Below the pieces are notes generated by a model. It searched no databases. It was not told the origin of the DNA and was given only the letters and a program-made list of their open reading frames with translations. From Dryocosmus kuriphilus (lineage: Eukaryota > Arthropoda > Insecta > Hymenoptera > Cynipidae): a stretch of 64,000 bases of DNA. Within the stretch, counting starts at the first letter, position 1. Every line of letters begins with the position of its first letter. Below are positions 57,901 to 64,000 of the stretch, one piece after another. Location of the stretch: the NCBI GenBank assembly GCA_038277395.1, contig CM076190.1, positions 227,946,082 to 228,010,081 on the forward strand. Reading direction: 5' to 3'. The position numbers were made by a program, and so were the translations under genes.

Positions 57901-60900
57901 AAATAGGATTCTATTGGAAAAACAAGAAAAGGAAGAAGAAATTTACGGAAATGATTTCAGTCACGCTTCTTTCCGATTTCACTGAAACTGTATATACTTA
58001 CATGTTTTGACACGCTAATCGCGAAAATCGTACCAAAAGTAGGAGTAAATGAAGTTTTTATGGTGAAACTCACAAAACCCATAAAATTCACTGTTTTTGC
58101 ATTTATCTCAGTAAGTACACAGAATTTAGACAAATATTTGCAACGAAGGTTGTAACCAGTATGAAAAACATCTTTTCTTCCTTATATACTTTTTCTCTAA
58201 AACCAAGATTTTGCGCGAAAAAAAGAATTGCGTGGGAAAAAAAAGTAGAAAGTTACGGAAATGCGTTCAGTTACTCACCTCTTGATTTCGTTGGAACTAC
58301 GTTCACTCACGTATTTGGATACGCTAATCACGAAAGCCGTACAGAAAATTGACGAAAATGAAAGTTTTATGGTGAAAACCATTTCAAATACTCATAAAAC
58401 TCACGGTTTTTGCGTTTATCTCAGTAAAGACATAGAATTTAGCAAATATTTGAAGCAGAAGCTGTAGCCAGTATAAAAATACATCTTTGCTTTCCATATA
58501 CTTTTTCCCTAAAACACTTATTTTTCGTTCAAAATAAGATTGGCTTGGATAAACAAGAAAAAGAAGAAGAAATTTACGGAACTGCGTACGGTCATGCTCG
58601 CCTTCGATTACGTAAAAACTACGGTGCAAATGAAATTTGTAGGGTGAAAACCATAAAAAATCCACATAAGTCACGTTTTTCATGTTTATCTCAGCAAATA
58701 CACAGAATTTAGGCAAGTACTTTAAATAAAAGTTGTGGCTAGTGTAAAAATACCTCATTTTTATATACTTTTTCTCTAAAAACATTGTTTTTCGAGAAAA
58801 ATATGATTGAGTTGGAAAAACAAAGAGTAGTAGAATGTTATGGAAATGCGTTCGGTCATGCGCCTCTCCGATTTCGTTTCAACTACGTATACTTACGTAT
58901 TTTGTTACGCCTATCACGAAAATCATACTAAAAATTGGCAGAAATCACACTTTTATGGTAAAAAACCATAAAAACCCCATAAAAGACGTGGTTTTAGCGT
59001 TGATCTGAGTAAATATACAGAATTTAGACAAATATTTGAAAAAAAAGTTGTAGCTAGTATAAAACACATTTATTTTTTTTCATATACTTTTTCTCCAAAA
59101 ACCAATATTTTTACAGGGAAAGAGGATTGCATTGGAAAAACAAGAAAAATAAGAAGAAAGTTACGGAAATGAGTTCGGTGACGCTCGTCTCCGATTTCTT
59201 TGAAGCTACGTATCATGACGATTTTCGATACGCTGATCACAAAAATCATAATGAAAATTGTCACAAATAAAATTTTTATTGTGAAAACAATGAGAAACGC
59301 ATACAAATCATGGTTTTTTTTTTTTTTTTTGCGTTTACTTCAGCCAATAGACAACATTTTGAGAAATGTTTGAAATAAGGGTTGTAGCTAGTATAAGAAT
59401 ACATCTTTCCTTTTGTATATACATTTAACTAAAACCATTATTTTTAGAAAAAAAAGAGGATTCCGTTGGAAAGACAAAAATGAGAAGAAGAAAGTTACGG
59501 AAATGCGTTCAGTCACTCACCTCTCCGACTTCGTTGAAACTACGTATACTTACGTATTTGGATACGCTTACCACGAAAATCCTACTGAAGATTGGCAAAA
59601 ATGAAACCTTTATGGTGAAATCCGTCTTAAACGCTCATAAAAATAATGGTTTTTGCGTTTATCTCAGCAAGCACAAGTAAATACAGTAAAAATAAGATTG
59701 GTTTGGAAAAACAAAAAAAGAAGAAGAAAGTTACGGAATTGAGTACGGTCACACTCGTCTCCGATTACGTTAAAACTACATATTCTGATGTATTTCGATA
59801 CGCCGTTCATGAAGATCATACTGAAACTAGGCGCAAATGAAATTTGTAAGGTGAAACCCATAAAAAATCATATAAATCACGTTTTACGCGTTTATCTCAG
59901 CAGATACACAGAATTTAGACAAGTATTTTGAATAAAATTTGTAGCTAGTGTAAAAATACATCTTTTTTTATATACTTTTTCTCTAAAACCATTGTTTTTT
60001 GGGAAAAATAGGATTGCGTTGGAAAAACAAAAAGAAAAAGAAAGTTACAGAAATGCGTTTGGTCATACGCCTCTCCGATTTCGTTTAATCCACGTATACT
60101 TACGTATTTTGTTATGCTTATCACGAAAATCATATTGAAAGTTGGCACAAATGACATTCTTATTTTAAAAACCATAAAAACCCCATAAAAGTCGTGGTTT
60201 TAGCGTTGACCTGAGTATATATACAGAATTAGACAAATATTTGAAAAAAAAAGTTGCAGCTAGTATAAAACACATTAATTTTTTTTTCATATACTTTTTC
60301 TCCAAAAACCAATATTTTTCCAGGGAAAGAGGATTGCATTGGAAAAACAAGAAAAATAAGAAGAAAGTTACGGAAATGAGTTCGGTGACGCTCGTCTCCG
60401 ATTACGTTAAAACTACGTATTCTGATGTATTTCGATACGCCGATCATGAAGATCATACTGAAACTAGGCGCGAATGAAATTTGTAGGGTGAAAACCATTA
60501 AAAACCATATAAATCACGTTTTTTCGCGTTTATCTCAGCAGATACACAGAATTTAGGCAAGTATTTTAAATAAAATTTGTAGCTAGTGTAAAAATACATC
60601 TTTTTTTTATATAGCTTTTCTCTAGAATCATTCTTTTTTGAGAAAAATAGGATTGCGTTGGAAAAACAAAAAGAAAAAGGAAGTTACGGAAATGCGTTTG
60701 GTCATACGCCTCTCCGATTTCGTTTAAACTACGTATACTTACGTATTTTGTTACGCTTATCAGGAAAATCATACTGAAAATTGGCACAGACGATATTTTT
60801 ATGGTAAAAACCATAAAACCCCTATAAAAGTCGTGGTTTTAGCGCTGATCCGAGTATAGGTATATACAGAATTTAGACAAATATTTGAAAAAAAAAGTTG

Positions 60901-62900
60901 TAGCTAGTATAAAACACATTCATTTTTTTCATGTACTTTTTCTTCAAAAACCAATTTTTTTCCATGGAAAGAGGATTGCATTGGAAAAGCAAGAAATTAA
61001 GCAGAAAGTTACGGAAATGCTGAAGATTGTCGCAGATGAAATTTTTATTGTGAACATAATGAAGAACGCACATAAATCACGGTTTTTGCGTTTACTTCAG
61101 CCAATACACAAAATTTTGAGAAATGTTTGAAATAAGGGTTGTAGCTAGTATAAAAACACATCTTTTCTTTATAATGTACATTTTATCTAAAACGATTATT
61201 TTTCAAGGAAAAGAGGATTCCGTTGGAAAAACAAGAAAGAGAAGAAGAAAGTTGCGGAAATGCTTTCGGTCATGCTCGTCTCCGATTTCGCTGAATCAAC
61301 GTACACTTACGTGTTTTGATGCGCTCATCGTGAAAATCAAACCAAAAATGGGCGCAAATGCCATTTTTATGGTGAAAACCATAAAAGAAACCCATAAAAT
61401 TATGGTTTTTGTTCTTAACTCAGTAAATACACAGAATTTGGAAAAATATTTGAAATAAAAATTACAGCTAGTATAAAAGTACATATTTTCTTCCTTATAT
61501 TCTTTTTCTGTGAAAGTAAGATTTTTCGAGAAAAAGAGGATTGCGTTGAAAAAACAAGGAAAAGAAGACGAAAGTTCCCAACCCCCACTTCCAAGGTAAA
61601 GTGGTGAGGTTACGCATTTATTGACCGGTCACGTAGATGCTTACAGTCACTTTCGCCCTCTTTTCAAAGTTTAAGTGGGGGGCCACACATTCACTGACTT
61701 TGTACAGAAATGCGTTCGGTCACGCTCGACTCAGATTTCGTTTAAACTACGTATACTTACATACTTTGATATGCTGATCAGGAAAATCATACTGAAAATT
61801 GGTTTAAATGAAATTTTTATGGTGAAAACCTTTCAAAAACACATAAAAAAAATCGTCGTGTTTTTTGCAATTATCTCAGTAAATACACAGAACTTAAATC
61901 AATCTTGCAAACAAAAGTTGTAGCCAGTATAAGAATGCACCCTTTTTTAATATACTTTTTCTCTAAAACCAATATTTTTCGAGAAAAAGATGATTGCGTG
62001 GAAAAAACGACAAAAAGAAAAAGAAAGCTGCGGATGTGCGTTCGGTGACGCTCCTCCCCGATCTTGTTGAAAGAACGTATACTTACGTGTTTTGATACGC
62101 TAATTGCGAAAATCATACCGAAAATAGGCGCAAATGAAGTTCTTATGTTGAAAAACATTTTTAAAAACCATAAAATTCAGGATTTTTGTATTTAGATCAA
62201 CAAATACACAGAACTTAGACAAATATTTTAAACAAAAGTTGTAGCAAGCATCAAAATAAACCTTTGTTTTTTATATACTGTTTCTCTAAAATCATCATTT
62301 TTCGAGAAAAATAGGACTGCTTGGAAAAACAAAAAGAGGAAGAAAGTTACGGAAATGCGTTCGGTCACGCTTGTCTTCGATTTCATTGAAGCTACGTATA
62401 TTGTCGTATTTTGATACCCTTGTCACGAAAATCATGCTGAAAATTGGCGCAAATGAAATTTTTATGAATAAAATCATAATAATCATAGTTTCTATATTTA
62501 TCTCAGTAAATACACAGAATTCAGACAAATATTTGAAATAAAAGTTGTAGCTAGTATAAAAATACATTATTTTTTAAAATATAATTTTTCTATAAAACCA
62601 AGATTTTTCGAGAAAAAGAGGATTGCGTTGGAAAAAGAAGAAAGAGAAGACGAACGTTGTGGAAATGTGTTCGGTCAAGCTCATCTCCCTTCTCCTGTTC
62701 ATTGGGGGAGAGGGTCTACATATTAACTGATTGAGTACGGAAATGCGTTCAGTCACGCTCGTCCTCCTTTACAAGGTTATAGGAGGGGACTACACATTCA
62801 CGGACATGTCACGGTAATGCGTTCAGTCACGCTCATCCCCTTTCCAAGACTTAGTGGGGGCGTGGACGTGTTGACGCATCCAATGGCTGGCCATGAAAGT
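54920..62900 (+). repeat. 320-bp satellite array, about 24 units
   Basis: The anchor GTTACGGAAATGCGTTC or variant recurs near 55132, 55451, 55773, 56096, 56412, 56735, 57057 and 57381 (317-324 bp steps), and on to 62816. Each unit also has TTGGAAAAACAAGAAAAAG, ACGTATACTTACGTATTTTG, CATACTGAAAATTGGCGC and TTGTAGCTAGTATAAAA. Units are 75-90% alike by eye, so the array is older than the tRNA-like array. Some units are shortened (58574-58838; 59494-59730; 61008-61252). Short ORFs of 60-110 codons are by-products. Confidence 0.5.
57390..57650 (+). repeat. GC-richer insert in the 320-bp array
   Basis: Sub-repeats of about 85 bp (ACAGGTTACGGAAATGCGTC, GGCCACGGAGATGCTTCCAG, AAGTTGGGGGCCACACATTC) recur at 61575-61720 and 62670-62900. 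They form a second-level module of the array. Confidence 0.5.
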
Positions 62901-63509
62901 GCGTTCGGTCACGCGGGAATGCAGCCCTTTTTTCACATGAAAATATTTTATGTCGCACTTCTAATCTTTTTCAATGTGTTTATCGGCGTTTTTCTCGGAA
63001 GCTGTTGGTCGTGAAGAAAATATGAATATTAGAAAAAATATGCATCTTAATGAAGTCTAAAACTTTTGTCAGGAACATTTTTCGAAATTCTGCGTATTTA
63101 TTGAGATAAACGCGAAATCAATTATTTTTATTGGGTTTTTATGGTTTTTACCATGAAAATTTCATTTGCGCTAAATTTCAGTATGACTTTCATGATCAGC
63201 GCATCAAAATACGTAAGTACGCGTAGCTTGAATGAATTCGGAGGGTTCACCTTTTCGGAACTTTATTCGACGCCTTTTTGACATTTATTTTGCAAATCTT
63301 TTTAAATCTTCTTAAGAACCACTGAAGTAAATTAATTGCCTTCATGCCCCGGATGTTATAAACGCAAACATAATATTCCAAAAAACAAAATTTGTGATAG
63401 GATGCGCTACAGTTGCGCTCTTTTGTGTTGAAAAATATTTTTTGAAAAAAAAAATAATTACAGTAATTTTCGAAAACTTATTTTTTTGCTAGAACAGCAA
63501 CTTTCTACT

Positions 63510-63790
63510 AACATAAAAGTAACGGTTGTGCTAGGTTCACTTAAATGAATCAGTTTTGTGTTTAACGGCACAGTAGTTTACATCTTATTTGCTGTCTAAT
63601 TCTCTATTTATTAAGGGAGGAAAATGCAGTAGAACATTGATTTCTGTCAAGTAAAATTTTTTTGTTTTTTGTACTTTTTCGAAAAGCGGGCCAAGTTTCC
63701 AAATTTTGGATAGATGTACAAAATTATGTGCATTTGAGTGGACCTAGGACAACCATTACTTCTCTGTTAGGAGAAAACTGCAGTTCTAGA
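63510..63790 (+). repeat. Copy of the 38.4-38.66 kb segment
   Basis: Same orientation and order of blocks (TGATTTCTGTCAAGTAAAAT, AAAGCGGGCCAAGTTTCC, GTTAGGAGAAAACTGCAG). At 38.4 kb it precedes a signal-peptide exon, so a further gene-family copy may start past the window end. Confidence 0.5.
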
Positions 63791-63794
63791 AAAA

Positions 63795-63905
63795 AAAAAA
63801 ATCTGCCGCTTTGCGGGCACTTTCTCATCGCGCGCAACGCGTGAAGTATGAGCGCGCGGTCTGGTGGTGGTCGCGCTTCGCGCCCCGATATATTTAAGCT
63901 TCGCC
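63795..63905 (+). repeat. GC-hairpin module fragment
   Basis: AAAATCTGCCGCTTTGCGGG and GTCGCGCTTCGCGCCCCGAT resemble the start of modules A and C, without the foldback part. Confidence 0.5.
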
Positions 63906-64000
63906 CACGGATGTTTTTGGTCCTTGCACATCGTGCTCGGTATTCGCTACTTGGGTCTTAAGATTTCAAAACCCCTTTCTTTTAATGAGATTATCAAACT

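Noticed and set aside
55147..62756. Many 60-180 codon ORFs
   Set aside because: They arise from the 320-bp satellite in both directions with no consistent frame.

Overview
The window is AT-rich eukaryotic DNA, most likely from an insect and perhaps a hymenopteran. That rests on short introns, mariner, hAT, Helitron and non-LTR families typical of arthropods, and no operons, prokaryotic genes or viral genes. The species is inferred, not shown. Nearly everything is mobile or tandemly repeated DNA, with a few host-gene pieces.

Layout: (1) 1-11.0 kb: an inverted duplication of a four-exon fragment of an LDL-receptor-related (YWTD propeller) gene. A foldback element (1.39-3.18 kb) sits at the axis. 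The right arm is split by a Helentron-type rolling-circle element (about 3.47-10.11 kb). Its minus-strand polyprotein (basic N-terminus, unknown module, cysteine-protease-like module, HUH Rep, Pif1 helicase) is interrupted by three nonsense codons and two frameshifts. (2) 12.2-14.9 kb: a hAT element with perfect 8-bp target duplications, inserted in a foldback end. (3) 15.7-18.9 kb: a 342-bp satellite. (4) 19.3-22.6 kb: a broken non-LTR element and a decayed copy of a two-exon secreted-protein gene. (5) 23.5-37 kb: foldback and GC-hairpin modules in inverted pairs. They enclose an 8.3-kb array of a 380/381-bp unit, each with a 73-nt tRNA-like sequence (21 full copies and one half) followed by T6. 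(6) 37.9-46.4 kb: the better-preserved paralogue of the secreted-protein gene, with a signal-peptide exon at 39.1 kb and a 175-codon exon at 45.9 kb. Its putative intron holds a Helitron and two mariners. The Helitron carries an apparently intact three-exon antisense gene. (7) 47.2-52.1 kb: a minus-strand non-LTR retrotransposon. (8) 53.0 kb: an orphan signal-peptide exon. (9) 54-62.9 kb: a G-run minisatellite, then about 24 units of a 320-bp satellite. (10) 63.5-64 kb: the start of another copy of sequence that precedes the secreted-gene exon at 39.1 kb.

The best candidate for an undescribed system is the tRNA-like array. Each unit has A and B boxes, a cloverleaf with a fully paired anticodon stem and a T6 Pol III-type terminator. 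The body looks like tRNA-Trp, but the anticodon is GGA and there is no long variable arm. The array lies between 10-bp direct repeats and inside inverted foldback arms. Second are the Helitron antisense gene and the duplicated secreted-protein family.
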